A stretch of 64,000 nt of DNA, taken from contig JAVDOI010000007.1 of NCBI GenBank assembly GCA_032191485.1, positions 5,714,042 to 5,778,041 on the forward strand, read 5' to 3'. Source of the DNA: Leptoclinus maculatus. Lineage: Eukaryota; Chordata; Actinopteri; Perciformes; Stichaeidae. Of the stretch, positions 13,621 through 26,485 are shown piece by piece. Position 1 is the first letter of the stretch; every line of letters begins with the position of its first letter. The translations under genes and the position numbers were made by a program. Under the pieces are notes generated by a model, which had not been told where the DNA came from, did no database searches, and was given only the letters and a program-made list of their open reading frames with translations.

Positions 13621-14766
13621 CTGATGGTGGTAGAGCGACAAAGCTGATGGACGGTCTGAGTGCAGGTAGATGTTTGTCCGGCTGCTTATCTTGCACCCTC
13701 TTTAAGGCTTTTTCGCTAATAACTCCATCGGGACTGTCGACTCCATAGCGACAGCAGCTGAGGCTCGTGTAGAGGATGACGAAGTTAAAACTTAGCCGTA
13801 ACATAAACCCAATTGGATCGTTACATTGTCGGTGAGATCATCTTTTCAGTCTTTTTAAGGGGAATTTTGGAATGAGAATTTACAGTGGAGAGATCACTTT
13901 AAGGAGCAGCATCAGATTTGACATTACTCTACTCAGAGACAAAAATGAAGAAATGTAACGGTGAGTCCTGGGTGTCTGAAGAAATCAATGGCTCAACAGG
14001 AGAATTTGACTGAGCTGGCTGTAAATGGAAATAAACCTATTGTTTTTATTGATTGTAGCAGTGTAACATGGGCTGAAAAACCACACTGGAGGATATTAAG
14101 TTAGAGGCTTGAAACACGATAATTGAAACAGCTTAAATCTGGTTAAGAAAAAGTAGGGAGCAAAGGAAGTGACAAGGTTTCATTGGTTTGCGAGATTAAA
14201 CCTTTTCTTGTAGAGAAACCCCCTCTTTTATGTGAGGACAAGCCAAGAATGTTGCTCCCCCCCCCCCCCCCCCCCCTCTTTTTGTGAAACACTTTCGATT
14301 TGACCAGCCGGTGAACCCAACACATACGCAGTCCTTCCTCCGTCTGATATCTGTTCCTCTCAGTTTTCTTGCCAGCGGATTCATCTGTCCCGCTCTGACT
14401 CCCTGTTAGCTACTTTATTGTGCTGGTTGGCTGACTGACTCTGGCTCATTATGAGCAGGTGACGAGGACAAGATGGAGACGGAGGGCTGTGTTAGATCAC
14501 TGGAGCCTGAGAGTCAAGTAGATAGTCCACTATGGAAGGGTGGGAGCAAACAGGGCTTTTTTTGTTAATGTTATTTGAATATAGGTATATATAATTCTGT
14601 TTATGTTCACAGGAAATTACATTGTTTTGTGCATTTGTAGGACGTATGTATTTTGCTGTAGTTGTAGTTTAAGATTTGAGATGTGGAACTACTTTCCTGT
14701 GTTGTCATCAATTAACGTGTCATTGGTTCCCGACTACTATGAAAGGAACTTTCAGTGCTAATATGT

Positions 14767-15303
14767 TTTCTTGCTGAGAGTTAGATGAGATGCTTGATCC
14801 ACATACAATTTGTGTGTTATAAATATGACGCTAAAGTAGGAGACTGTTAGCTTAGCTTAGCATAAAGACTACAAGCAAGGGGAAACAGCAAGCCTGACCT
14901 TGTGTGAAAGGTAAGAAAATCACCAATTAATATGTTCTATATTGTTTGTTTAATCCATAAAAAAACTGAAATGTAAACAGTTGCGGGTGCAGTGACTTCC
15001 TGGAGTCCCGTCTAATTGCCGGGCAGCATCACTGCAACAAGGAAGTCAATGCACCTGGCCAAGAAATAGTCCCGCACATAACCTCCGATAAAACCACAGC
15101 TTCAGTTTTTGTACAAATTAAACAAATAAGATATAACTTGTTTATTAGTGAATGTTTGTTTTGTTTGAACAAAGCCAGGCTAGCTGTTTCCCCCCGTTTC
15201 CATTTTTATGCTAAGCTAGGCTAATTGGCTGTTGGCTCTAATTACATATTTACCGTAAAGACATGAGGGTAGTATCTATCTTCTGAACTCTCAGCAAGAA
15301 AGT
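14767..15303. mobile_element. Long-palindrome DNA element (foldback-type MITE)
   Basis: Terminal inverted repeats TTCTTGCTGAGAGTT (left) and its complement at 15288-15302 enclose arms that also mirror each other. GTTAGCTTAGCTTAGCATAAA with GGGGAAACAGCAAGCCTG near 14850 corresponds inversely to CAGGCTAGCTGTTTCC and TATGCTAAGCTAGGC near 15177-15225. Truncated relatives lie at 21950-22002 and 56745-56775. No open frame is present. Confidence 0.65.
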
Positions 15304-15627
15304 AAATGAGCGCATTCAAAGATTACTCTGGTTTGTAACGATTGAGGTCTTATTTTTTTAGTAGGTTTTGCCATAATTTCCGGCAGTAATACTAACATTG
15401 TATCAATCATTTTTCACCTCCCAAATTCATACGGCACAGCCTAGCACATAGTATGAGATTGATGTGAATCATAGAGAAGCATCATAAAAGATATTATTGT
15501 CTATTTTCATTTCATGTTTTTTATATAATTATTCTCTTATATATAATTGAATTTATGTATCATTTCAAATAATCTTTCATTTTTTATCTAAAAATATAAT
15601 TTATTGCTCACTACGTCATCATTTCCA

Positions 15628-15628
<1 letters not shown>

Positions 15629-15688
<60 letters not shown>

Positions 15689-15694
15689 TGTGTG
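15629..15694 (+). repeat. (TG)n microsatellite
   Basis: A TG dinucleotide tract of about 66 nt with single CG and TA interruptions. Confidence 0.9.
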
Positions 15695-15699
15695 CCTCA

Positions 15700-17260
15700 G
15701 CAGCATTCTCCATCACCACCCAGCCATTAGATCCTGCTGGGGCCTTGGTTTACTTTCACTGTCATTGTCTAAGGTTCTTTAATCTTAATTATTTCTGATC
15801 CTCTGAGCATGATGTCTTGCCGTGGCTTAGAGCTGGTCGGATCAGATTTCTTTCTTCGTTTTGAGGCTTTTTATTGTTATGTCGTTTAGTGCACAGACAC
15901 AAAAGTTATCAGTGAAGACACTTGGTCAGGTGTTGGCTGAAGGCAGAAAGAGGTTGATCTCACTCTGTTTATTCCTCCTATTTATAACCTTTCCTTTACC
16001 AGTAGACTATCCTTATCAGATAACAGTCTATTCTGTTTTTGTGTGTTTATATGAAGTCCGTTTTGTATTTTTTTTTTCATCCCAATATCTGCACTTCCTC
16101 TGACCAAACAGTACTTACATGTTTCCCAAGTTTGGAATAAATGTTTTCTCATGTAGATAACTGACGTAAGTCACACAAGGATAAGGGTTTAACCGATGGA
16201 TTGTTTGAAGATGATCGACACAAACATTTTACAACCGACAGATCACCGGTGCTTTACAGGCTGTGTTAGCATCAGACTGTTTGGATCTATTTTCAGATGC
16301 ATATTAACTCTTCTGCAGCTTCAGATGGTGTCAGTGGATTTGGCGCTGGATATTAAGGAGAGAGCCGTGATTTGTTGATCCAGTATTCCGCTATATATCC
16401 TCAAACAGATTTAGAAGTTCTTCCCTCGGCCGTCCACTCAGAGACAGAGATAGTATCTTTGAAGAATTGTCCGCCACAGCCAGGACATAACTTACTTCAC
16501 ACAGCCCCGCTGAAGCTGATAGCGAGCCTCTGTCCTCTCTTTCACATCTGCCTGGACGAAAACATCTGTAAAGCCATACTCGTTTGTTCTTGGAAATCAA
16601 CACTTCCACAGGAACACAGGACATTTCTATCATGTACAATTATTGTTATTAATAAAATTGTTATTGTTGTTTTCTGCGAGAGAATATTTATTATTACATT
16701 ACATTTGCTCAGATCATATTCATAAGAAAAAGCATAATTTATAAATGACAAATAACACATTCAACTAATTATATTACTTGCAATAGGAAAAGTTCAAAAA
16801 TTTTGGAATTTACTTTTTTACAAGAGTGAGATGAGAAGATATATTATTCTCATTCTGTGCATTAAAGCAGCAATAATCAAAATCATTTCATTAACAGTGG
16901 ATCTAATTACAACGTGCAAAATGAAAGAATTAGCTTGAACCAACAAACCCAAAGAGAATTGTCACTCAACTCTGCAGTTACTTAGCTTTACTAAGTGTTT
17001 TAACATCTTTCCGCTCATTATTTTGGTTTTATAGCCAAAACTTCTTTTCTCTCATCAACCTTGTTTAAAGCCACACCCGGCAGCTGCTTTTAGCAATAAA
17101 AACTCAGATTAGGTTAACCAGACGTCCTGAACCCTGTCCTGTTTGTCTCTAAAGTTAGACTAAACCCTAAGTTTGATTAGTTAAAGCCTAATAATAATTG
17201 TTTTTGTTGTGAATCATTATATCAGTGTTGCCCAAAAGAAGGGCACTGTTATGTCCGTAG
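15700..17260. other. Intergenic, no gene seen
   Basis: AT-rich unique-looking sequence. The short frames at 16196-16725 have no family resemblance and no convincing splice sites. Confidence 0.5.
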
Positions 17261-17264
17261 CCTA

Positions 17265-17592
17265 CACGAATAATGGCTGAGAAACACAAGTTACAATATT
17301 TGGAATGCGGAAGAGTGACATAGAGACACGGTATACGACTCTGGTAACGGCAGTGACCTGTCAATCACAGTAAACCCGCCCTAAAGCATACTCTGCTTTA
17401 TGGTCTATTTGACTCTAAATAGGACCATCATTTACTAAATGAACATCATGAAGAAGACTGGAAGTAGGGTCATTTTCTCATAGACTTCTATACAATCCTC
17501 TTTTTGCAAACAGAGGAGTCGCCCCACCCTGCTGGTCAGTAGAGAGAATGCAAGTTTTAAGACACTTCTGCATTGGCTTCACTGCTGGTTTA
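17265..17592 (+). mobile_element. Dispersed MITE-like repeat, copy 1a
   Basis: It shares GACCTGTCAATCACAG, TATGGTCTATTTGACTCTAA, TCATAGACTTCTATACAATC and GCACTTCTGCATTGG-type blocks, in the same order, with copies at 22270-22778, 39718-40310, 51678-52236 and 62817-63370. A reverse-oriented partner lies at 17839-17957. Confidence 0.65.
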
Positions 17593-17838
17593 AACAAAGA
17601 GTAAGTTAAAGTTCGGGTAAAGTTAAATCTGAGATTTGTGTCTAAACACATTATACATGTTAGAAAAGAAAATTGCTGAAAATGTGAAAAGACTGAACTA
17701 TGTAGTACTGAATTGTGGAGTTAGACCATAAATGTCTGTGATTTTTTGGGGCAGGCCGGAAATGGCTCGATGACGCACTAGAGATATCCCAAACTAGAGC
17801 GCGTAGCATCAGGGGTTCTGCTGCTCAATCCTCAGTTA

Positions 17839-17957
17839 CAACCAGGCAGCAACCTCTGGTTCTGCCGAGTGAAGCCAATGCGGAAGTGTTTTAAAACTGG
17901 CATTCTCTCTACTGACCAGCAGGGCTGCAAAAAGAAGTCTTATATACAGTCTATGGT
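17839..17957 (-). mobile_element. Dispersed MITE-like repeat, copy 1b (internally deleted)
   Basis: The reverse-complement end blocks AACCAGGCAGCAACCTCTGG and GCAAAAAGAAGTCT are joined almost directly to the opposite terminus TATATACAGTCTATGG. Most of the interior found in the full copies is missing. Confidence 0.6.
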
Positions 17958-17959
17958 TA

Positions 17960-20295
17960 CAAAACTTACTTATCACAGCCTACAGTTTGCTAGCTACCAG
18001 TGATATATTGGCCTTCTGGCATACTAGAACAAATCCCTGTGGGCCGCCGCATCAGTGGGCCGGTGAACTGTCAAGAAATCCACTAAGTTTTTACCGTTCG
18101 TCCTGCCCTGTCTGCCATCTTATCGTCCCTCTCTGTGAGCCTGTCATTCGGGGTGTGCATGAGAGCATGCTGCATGAGTGGTCCAGTTAAACCTGTGCTT
18201 ACGTCATAGGCTTCGCCAAAATTGGTTTGAGCGACACGACCCCTAAGAAATGATCATGATCAATTCGGCCCGATAATATTTGGTCGAGAAGAGCTGCAAG
18301 ACTGAATTATTTTTCCCCATCCAAGTTAGCGTAAGGCTAAACTTAGGTAGCCGGCATGTAGTATATAACGTAACCGTACACATGTAATCAACCCTCACCC
18401 ATGGGCGTGGTTTCCTCGCCTTCAGTGGACATGCCGATTTTTTTAATCATTCAAATTTGGCTGGATGGTTAATCATTTATTTTACCTTTTTGGTGTGGTG
18501 TGACAAACAATGTATTTATCTATTTGTATTAAAAATAAATGCACCGTACCAGATTATAGCTTGAAGTCCCTTTTTGCTTCACCCGGACTTTAACACACCT
18601 TTTCTTATCGTCACTTCTGGTGTGATATTTATTCATACGAGTTGTTCAATAGAGAGTAAAAGTATTAACGATTCATCCCACTCAATTCCAACGAACAAGA
18701 GTTATTTCAAGCCGTGAATCTTCTTCCTTCCTATATTTGTGTTTGTGCGTAGTGTGTGAGCGTGTTTGCGGTCGATTCAAGGTTGTCTGGTTACCAGTGT
18801 GTTCTAACAACTGAGACTGCAGCTGGTGGTACCACTCTCTCCATCGCTTCCTCTCTTGGATGTCGTCCCATATCCGCTGACGAAAGAGCTAGCTCATTTA
18901 TACTCCCTTTTATATTATTTTGCAATGTGTCTGGTGCCTACTCGAACATCGTCAGAGAGATAGCGCGTCCAGTGGAATCCAGTTCTCCACCTGTGTTTGC
19001 AGGGGAGCATCTCTGTCCTCTGTGGGTTGTGAATTTGAGACTAACATTGACCAAAGAAGACATTGTTCAGAGGCTGAAGGTCATAGCAGCTGCACTTAGT
19101 TCCCTCACAGACATTAATTATCATTGTCAGTGCAAAGAAATGTCTGAAAGCTTAAAAAAGGTTAATGTCTTACTTTTTTGACTTGGACTCAATATGTTGT
19201 ACAGAGAGTTGCTTTTCCTTCAACACAAAAAAAGAAATTCTGTGTAATACCCGGTAAATACTGGCAGCTGTGGTTGCCAGAACTTCACCGTAAAAAATAA
19301 AGTGACAATGTCAATGTATAGGACATCATGCATCAGGTTTTTTATGCAACCGTAAATTTCACAGTTGAGAACTGTTTTTTGACAGTAACAAACTGTATTT
19401 TCTTTTTACAAATAATAAATCAAAAAAATACAGGGTTGGCTGTTATATGTATAATATGATATATTTCCGTTGTCAGCACAATGGTCCGTAAATTTAACAG
19501 CAACAAAATTAATTTTTTTAAAGTAATAAATGCAAAAATAAATGTTATTGTTCATGTTTTCTTTCCGTTAGCGATGCATCTGTTGTTACCTTGTGTTTTC
19601 CGTGTGTGACCAGTCCATAACTTCTCCTCATGCTCACTCACTCACTGAGTCATCAAACCTAGGGAGTGTTTCAACGAAAAATGTGCACACTTTAATAGAA
19701 GTGTCCAACCACGTCCAAAAATTGTTGCAGATTCAGTTTTCGTAGCACCGGTAGCTCGTCTTTGTTCATAATCCCGACACCTCGTTTTTGGACAGTTTGT
19801 AGAAATTGTCCTCTCTTTCCTCTGAGAATAAAAACAGAAAACAACATCAGTGTTTTCTCATGTGTTGGACTCTCTTTGGTGTTGAAACCCGTTGTATTCT
19901 GCTGTTGCTATATCTTCTGATATCCAAATGCTCATTTTGTAATGGCACAATAGGGTTTTGTTGTGGACGTTTCTTTGGGTGTGTATTTGTGAAATTTGCA
20001 GTTTCTCACTATTGTTCAGCTCAAGGTCCTCTGTGAAGCACGGCCAAGACCAACAGCATAGCACAAGGAAGAAAGAAGCTGTCTATTCCTTTCACTATCT
20101 TATTTTTGTCTCTCTGTCTTTCTTTTTAATTTCAATTTGTTTATTGTCAAAAAAATTCACTTATTTCAAAGAAGTTTGGTTGAAATATAAACAAAGTCGA
20201 AAAAGTCCTCTCTTTGTTGCCATATCGTTAGCCAGCTGTCTGTACAATAGCTCATCCTTCCTCCTTCGTATCAGTAAATAGCTAAGACGGGAGGG

Positions 20296-20296
<1 letters not shown>
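17960..20296. other. Intergenic, with a dispersed repeat near 19235-19530
   Basis: An open frame of 141 codons at 18756-19181 is not recognisable. The segment 19235-19530 (CCGTAAAAAATAAAGTGACA onward, with repeated CGTAAATTT/ACAGT words) resembles a common teleost dispersed repeat. I see no gene. Confidence 0.4.

Positions 20297-20348
<52 letters not shown>
20297..20348 (+). repeat. (CA)n microsatellite
   Basis: An uninterrupted CA tract of about 52 nt. A second tract lies near 20471-20505. Confidence 0.9.
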
Positions 20349-20349
<1 letters not shown>

Positions 20350-20469
20350 CTTGCCTGTACGGAGAGCACGGAGGAACCATCTGGGCCCCACTGATCCAGA
20401 CTCAACCTGCTGAAACAAAAGGCACATAAAGAAATACACCGTACATACCTGGGGTCACATGATCACATA

Positions 20470-20511
<42 letters not shown>

Positions 20512-21443
20512 TCATGTTTGTATACAAAAACCCAAGCTCAGACCTGTGCTTCAAAATGAATGGGATCATTAGTTAATGTTCTCACATTATAACTAACTGC
20601 AGAATGTATGTTTTACAATATTAAAACATACATATGCCAAGTAATACTATCGAAAGTAATTATATATTGGAATTCCAGAAATCAATAGATATACAGTTAA
20701 AGCATATTTTTGCATGTCTGGTGTTTGTGAAACTTAAGGCTTTTTGTGCAATAGTAGGATTTTAAAGCGGTTTATGTTAAATAAATATGTCTCTCTGTCT
20801 GTATGCGTGGACTCAGAGAGAGAAACGGAAAAGAACAGACAAGAGGAGGCCTAGTGACAGTAAAGTTTAAAGACTCTAACATGAGTGTGCTATAAAAAAA
20901 AATGTCCCGGGTCACTGGGATCTCTGTGTGTCTAGAGAAAGCACCGGGGGTAAGGTAGTGGGGTTTTCATTTGAAGATAATTTGTTGTTCATTCCGCAGG
21001 AATGTGTTCCATTGGCCGTGGGGGCCATCAATCTTGAAACCAGATTGGTCGACTGGTCAGATGCCTTACTGCTCCTCTGGGACGGAAGGCAGCCGCGTTA
21101 ATATGCAGAGTGGAACGCGTGTGTGATTGTCTTTCTTCACGTATGTTACTGTGCTTATGTGTTCTCCTTTTTAAGAAATAAGACAAGAAAGAAAAAAAAG
21201 AGGATCAGCAGACTGGCTTCAACGTGTCCCTGTGGTCGTCTGTCTCGGCGCTGCTGGTTTATTTCTCAGCCTGTGTCCTATCAGAGATCACAGGGCTTAT
21301 CATGATGGATCAGTGTACATTTATCAGGAAAACACGGGACAAAAGACACAGACACGTCTTTGTGTTCAACAAGTTACTGAATAATTCTCATTATAATCAG
21401 GCTGATATAAAACAGTAGCATTAACCACAGCTCCAGTCCATTT

Positions 21444-21713
21444 AAAGGGCCAGTGTGTTGCATTTAGGGGCTTAAACAGACTATTATATTAAGTGTTTCT
21501 AATAGCGTTTATATCTATATACGGAACAGGTTTGCTAAATTGCATGTTGCGCTGCCATGTTTCTACAGTAGGCCACAACGGACAAACCAAACGCTGGCTT
21601 TAGATAGGGCCATTCACATTTTTGTGTTAGCCACCGTAGTTCTTCAACAGGCTTTGCACACAGGAGAAGTTTCAGTCAGTTAGATCCAGCCAAATCCTAC
21701 ACACCGGCCCTTT
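21444..21713. mobile_element. MITE with AAAGGGCCAGTGTGT-type ends
   Basis: The left end AAAGGGCCAGTGTGTTGCAT and the right end CCTACACACCGGCCCTTT are inverted copies of each other. The interior contains GCCATGTTTCTACAGTAG and CGGACAAACCAAACGCTGG, which I associate with a very common percomorph MITE. No coding capacity. Confidence 0.7.
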
Positions 21714-22269
21714 CAGTTCCCCAGTGAGCACTCCAATTATTACTTACGCCTGGGGTTTTCCTGCTAAGACGTCAAATTGCCTGCCATTAAAAAAAGGACC
21801 ATTGTTGCTAATGCTAAATATCTAGTTATTTTACACTTTTTTTGCAACTAGCTAAAATGTGGCATGTTTTACCAAACCGATACTTACGATGTGAGAACAC
21901 CAAGTCAGACAGTAAACAAGTACTACTTTAGGACACTGAATGCTCATGATAGGCTAGCTGTTTACCCCTGTTTGTAGTCTTGATGCTAAGCTAGGCTAAC
22001 CAGGCCCTGACTCATCCATTCATACTTAAAGCTGCATTAATTGATTTTGATTGTTTTTGGGCCGCTTGGGCGGAACGGAAACACAAAACTGACATTTGAT
22101 CACTTTATAAAGTTGTTGAGACAAACATGTTAGCGCAGGGTTGCCCAGCAGACTCAAAACAACATTCGTATTCATTCTGAGATGTGTTTCTTTTCATCTG
22201 ATGAATGTAAGTCTAATATATACTTTACTTTTAGCTCTGTTTTGGTCTCCACCCCAGTGAATAACAGTT

Positions 22270-22778
22270 AGGTTGGTTTGTGGACTGCTGTTTTGAAGCC
22301 TCGAGTTCTGCGAATTTTGCTGTCGCCGTCTTGGATTATGGCCGTTGCCATGTTGTTATTTTGACAACCACTGAACGGAAGTTACCATATTTTGAATGCG
22401 GAGCAGTGACGTAGAGACGCCTAATACGGCTCTGGTAGCAACAGCGACCTGTCAATCACAGTCCTAGACACGCCCTAAAGCGTAGTCTGCTTTGTGGTCT
22501 ATTTTACTCTAAATGGACCATAATTTACTGAATAAAACATCATGCTGTATTGAAGAAGACTTGAAACTAGCGATTGAGACTATAAACTCATGTTCACAAT
22601 ATTTACTGAGGTAATAAATGAAGTGAGAAGTAGAGTCATCTTCTCATAGACTTCTATACAATCTGACTTCTTTTTGCAACCAAAAGAGTCGCCCCATGCT
22701 GGTCAGTAGAGAGAATGCCAGTTGTAAGACACTTCCGCATCGGCCTCACTCGGCAGAACCGGAGGTTGCCGCCTGTTT
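22270..22778 (+). mobile_element. Dispersed MITE-like repeat, copy 2
   Basis: Same family as 17265-17592 and 62817-63370. It runs from GGTTTGTGGACTG, through GACCTGTCAATCACAG and CATAGACTTCTATACAATC, to GGAGGTTGCCGCCTG. The outer ATAGACTGTATATAAG end is absent on the left. Confidence 0.7.
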
Positions 22779-22829
22779 TTCCTATGAAAGCCAGCCACAC
22801 CTGTCAATTTCCGCTCGAAAAGCGGTCTC

Positions 22830-23003
22830 CTGGGTGAAAGAACCATGTTTGTTGGACTCATCCACCTCCCTTCCCTCCGGTTTTTATACTTTCTGGTTAA
22901 GGATTACGTGGATAACATACGCAAATGAGTTTGTGGGATATCTACGAATTACAGCACATTATTTTTCATAGGTACAGCTACGAGTGCCAGATGAGACCAG
23001 CCT
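22830..23003 (-). mobile_element. Dispersed repeat ending GATGAGACCAGCCTG (second copy)
   Basis: The reverse complement reads CAGGCTGGTCTCATCTGGCA, then TGTAATTCGTAGATATC and GTTATCCACGTAATC, closely matching 3724-3850. It abuts MITE copy 2, suggesting one inserted next to or into the other. Confidence 0.5.
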
Positions 23004-23659
23004 GAAATGAGAAAGAGTTGCAAATGTAAAGATTTAAGGATAATTTCCTGATGTCAGTCAGTCAGTGTTAGAGGCAAAACAATGGTTATTCATGAGAGTT
23101 AAAAATGTGCGGATTATTGGTTTAAATTTTAAGAAAATATCAGACGATTACTTTTTGGAGTGTTTTGTGGCAGCAGTGCTTGTAACAGAGTCACACTGCT
23201 AGTGAGAATCAGATGACAAAGTGATTTTATCAACTCAGTTGTGTTAGTTGAGCAGAACATGCGCCACATTTACCTCTTGCACGTGCACATTTTTTCATCT
23301 ATTTGCACATTTTACACAGCATACAGTGTAGAGAGAGTTGCATGTCAGTAATACACGCTCACACTTCATTAAAACAACATCTATTTTATTCCCCACATGT
23401 CAGCCACTGTCTGGCTCTGTAGGAAACAACATAAGTCATGTGCGCGAGTAAAACAGCAAGCAGACTCCATGTGTGTGCCTGTGCGTGCGCGTGCACACGT
23501 CTGTGCGAGTGTTTGCGCATATGTGCACATGCATTCTTATTTTACCGGACCCTCGTTGACGGACGAACAAAGTAGTCTGACTTCTCCTCCTCGTGACAAG
23601 GACTTTTAACACCGTGCGCCTCCTGCCTCCCTCGTCCCCTCCTCCTCCTCCTCCTCCTC

Positions 23660-23661
<2 letters not shown>

Positions 23662-23725
<64 letters not shown>
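23662..23725 (+). repeat. (CT)n microsatellite
   Basis: A CT tract of about 64 nt preceded by CCT trinucleotides from about 23636. Confidence 0.9.
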
Positions 23726-23728
<3 letters not shown>

Positions 23729-23880
23729 CCTTGTGGAGTTGAAGAGTTGAATCATGGGTCAGCAGTTCTTTGCGCACAGAGAGTGAGAGAGAGAGAAACA
23801 GACTAGATTTCCAGATGGTGAAGTCACCATTTATCTCTGCAAGATACACCCAAACTCATACTTGTGCGCACATACGGTAT

Positions 23881-23881
<1 letters not shown>

Positions 23882-23940
<59 letters not shown>
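23882..23940 (+). repeat. (CA)n microsatellite
   Basis: A CA tract of about 59 nt; open frames here only encode Thr-His repeats. Confidence 0.9.
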
Positions 23941-23942
<2 letters not shown>

Positions 23943-24526
23943 CGAACACACACAATGACTGTAATAGGTAGACAACATCACACACTTTTGTCATCTTACC
24001 GTACCTGCCCTGCTTACTCTGACATACTGGCGAGCCAATGTCTAAAACAAATTGAGACGTGTCACAGCTGTAATTGGCTCCAGGGGAAGAGCATGATGGG
24101 AAGAAAAGAGCTGAGTGGACACTTCCGTTAAGATGGAGGGGGGGCCGAGTTCGACTTCAGGCAGTCTGTGTGTTTGCGTCCACCAGTGGCAGCCTGCCAG
24201 CGTCTTTGGCCTGTTGAACATCCATTTGTCTTGAATGGGAAAGCATACAAGCTCGGGTAAAATACAAATGTGTCCCAAAAAAAATCAAGACATCATGTTC
24301 AAGTTGGAGGACTTGTTCCATAAAGTGTCTGTCTCCGCTGAAGACGAAATGTGTCCAGCTGTTCCACTCTGAAATGTTGCAGATTGTGTTTCCATCTCAG
24401 TCCACTTTGTTTTTCCCAAATGTGAAATACGACAAGGACAACGATTTGTGTTCCATAAATGGTTATTAAAAAAATATTTCCTGGTGAAGTGAAAGTTACC
24501 GAGAATGGTGTCTGTACTACGCGCGC

Positions 24527-24530
<4 letters not shown>

Positions 24531-24589
<59 letters not shown>
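24531..24589 (+). repeat. (GT)n microsatellite
   Basis: A GT tract of about 59 nt. It lies 114 nt from the (CA)n tract at 24703-24790, so the two complementary tracts could pair as an inverted repeat. Confidence 0.9.
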
Positions 24590-24590
<1 letters not shown>

Positions 24591-24701
24591 ACGTGTTTGG
24601 TGGTTGCCATGGCCGCAAGACAGCTGGCGAAACCGGGAGCATCAATCAGAGAGAGATAAGCTTAAATAGGAGATCAGAAGCAGTGGCATTGCTCAAGGAC
24701 A

Positions 24702-24702
<1 letters not shown>

Positions 24703-24790
<88 letters not shown>
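24703..24790 (+). repeat. (CA)n microsatellite
   Basis: A CA tract of about 88 nt with no interruption. Confidence 0.9.
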
Positions 24791-24791
<1 letters not shown>

Positions 24792-24799
24792 GCATGTAT

Positions 24800-26403
24800 G
24801 AGAGGAAGATATCGACACAGGCACTGAGAGACAGAAAGGTCAGAAAACAATAATGTGATTCTTTGTTTAGTGTGAGTGTGTAATCCAGTTTGGTTCCACA
24901 CTCTCCCAGTTCATATGGACTTCTCTAAAGCAACAATACGTTCTGATTGTTAATAGATATATAAATATATACGTATATAAAACTACTTAGTGAAATAGAT
25001 GCTGTGTTGTTATAAGCTAGCAGTGTTGTCCCAGTATCTCTAGTAAGAACATTTAAAGATGGACAATTTCTCACTATCACCTTTCAGTGGCATTGTATGG
25101 GGCAGTCCTGGTCTCCTAAATATCCTAAAAGTCAACATTGATTTATTTTGATTTACGTAACAAACATCCTTATTTTAAGCCAAACCATGACGTCTTATGG
25201 TGTATTAAATGAAGTATTAAAAAAGGCTTAAAGTGAACTACGTTTGGGGGACGCGATGGCCTTGATTGACGGGTGTCTCAGCCAATCACAGACAGTTGTG
25301 GTAGCTGCCAGCTCAGCTCCTCTCAGGCGACTCCTCTTTTGCCCACATTTGGATGTTCAGGCTGATCCGAGTGACAAAGACGGCCAAAATGTCAGCTTCA
25401 CAAAGTCCCTTGACATCAGAGACATTACCTCATTGTTTTTGTAATCCGGAGAGCTGACTCCTCTCAAATTCACTGTACAGGCTAGGCTGCCTGTGTCACA
25501 GTAACCTTAATTAAGAAACAAATCTATTTTATCAGGCCTGTCAATTCTACTCACAAGTATGCATCGGGCCGGCGTGGTTCTCTGCTGTAGTTCTTGTTCA
25601 TTAGGACATTATTAATCAGTTTAAATTTATATAAATATGATATGAGTGAGCCATGTTTTCATTTGGTGTCAACTGCAATGCAATTTTACTTTTGAAAATA
25701 AATCAAAAGGCATTGTTTCTCCAAGAAAAATCTATTTGCAGAGTGTAGGAAGTGTTTTGTTAGTTTTTCTGTTGCAGCGTGAAGATGCTTCATCATAGTT
25801 GTCCTCCTCTCTCATAGCCCCCCCCCCCCCCCCCCTCCGCGTCTTTAGGTCGTCTCTTTAATGATGGCTGCAGGGTCATGAACAGGTCTCCGGTCGGTTT
25901 TGTAGTGGGCCGGCCTACTGTAACGTGTTGATAGGAGGAAGGCGCTTCAGAGAAGAGAGAAGGGAAGGAGAGCTGCTCTTTCATGACGGAAAGTGACGGG
26001 TTCAAAAAGATAAACACACAGAAGCATAATAATATTAGTATAGATAAGGACATGATTACATAATGGTCAGTCAATTGATAATTTAAAAGTGACCGGATAT
26101 GTTTTTTTAAATGAATTTATTCAGCCGCATTAATGAAGCTGACTTTAATCATTATTGACGCACATTACTTAGTTCCGGCGCATAATTAGATTTAAAAAAG
26201 AGAGAAAAAAAAGCTTTTTAAGTTCACCAACAGCAAAAGCTTGCACTCTTTAATTAATCAATGCATGTTGTTATTGTGGGTGGCTGTTATTTCTAAAAGC
26301 TGAACTGGAGGTTAAAGTCTATCTGTTTATGCATTTTATTGAACGCTGCAACGCTGATGGTAAAATATGATTTTTTCATTAAATGAGCTGTTTTCCTCTT
26401 TTC

Positions 26404-26485
<82 letters not shown>

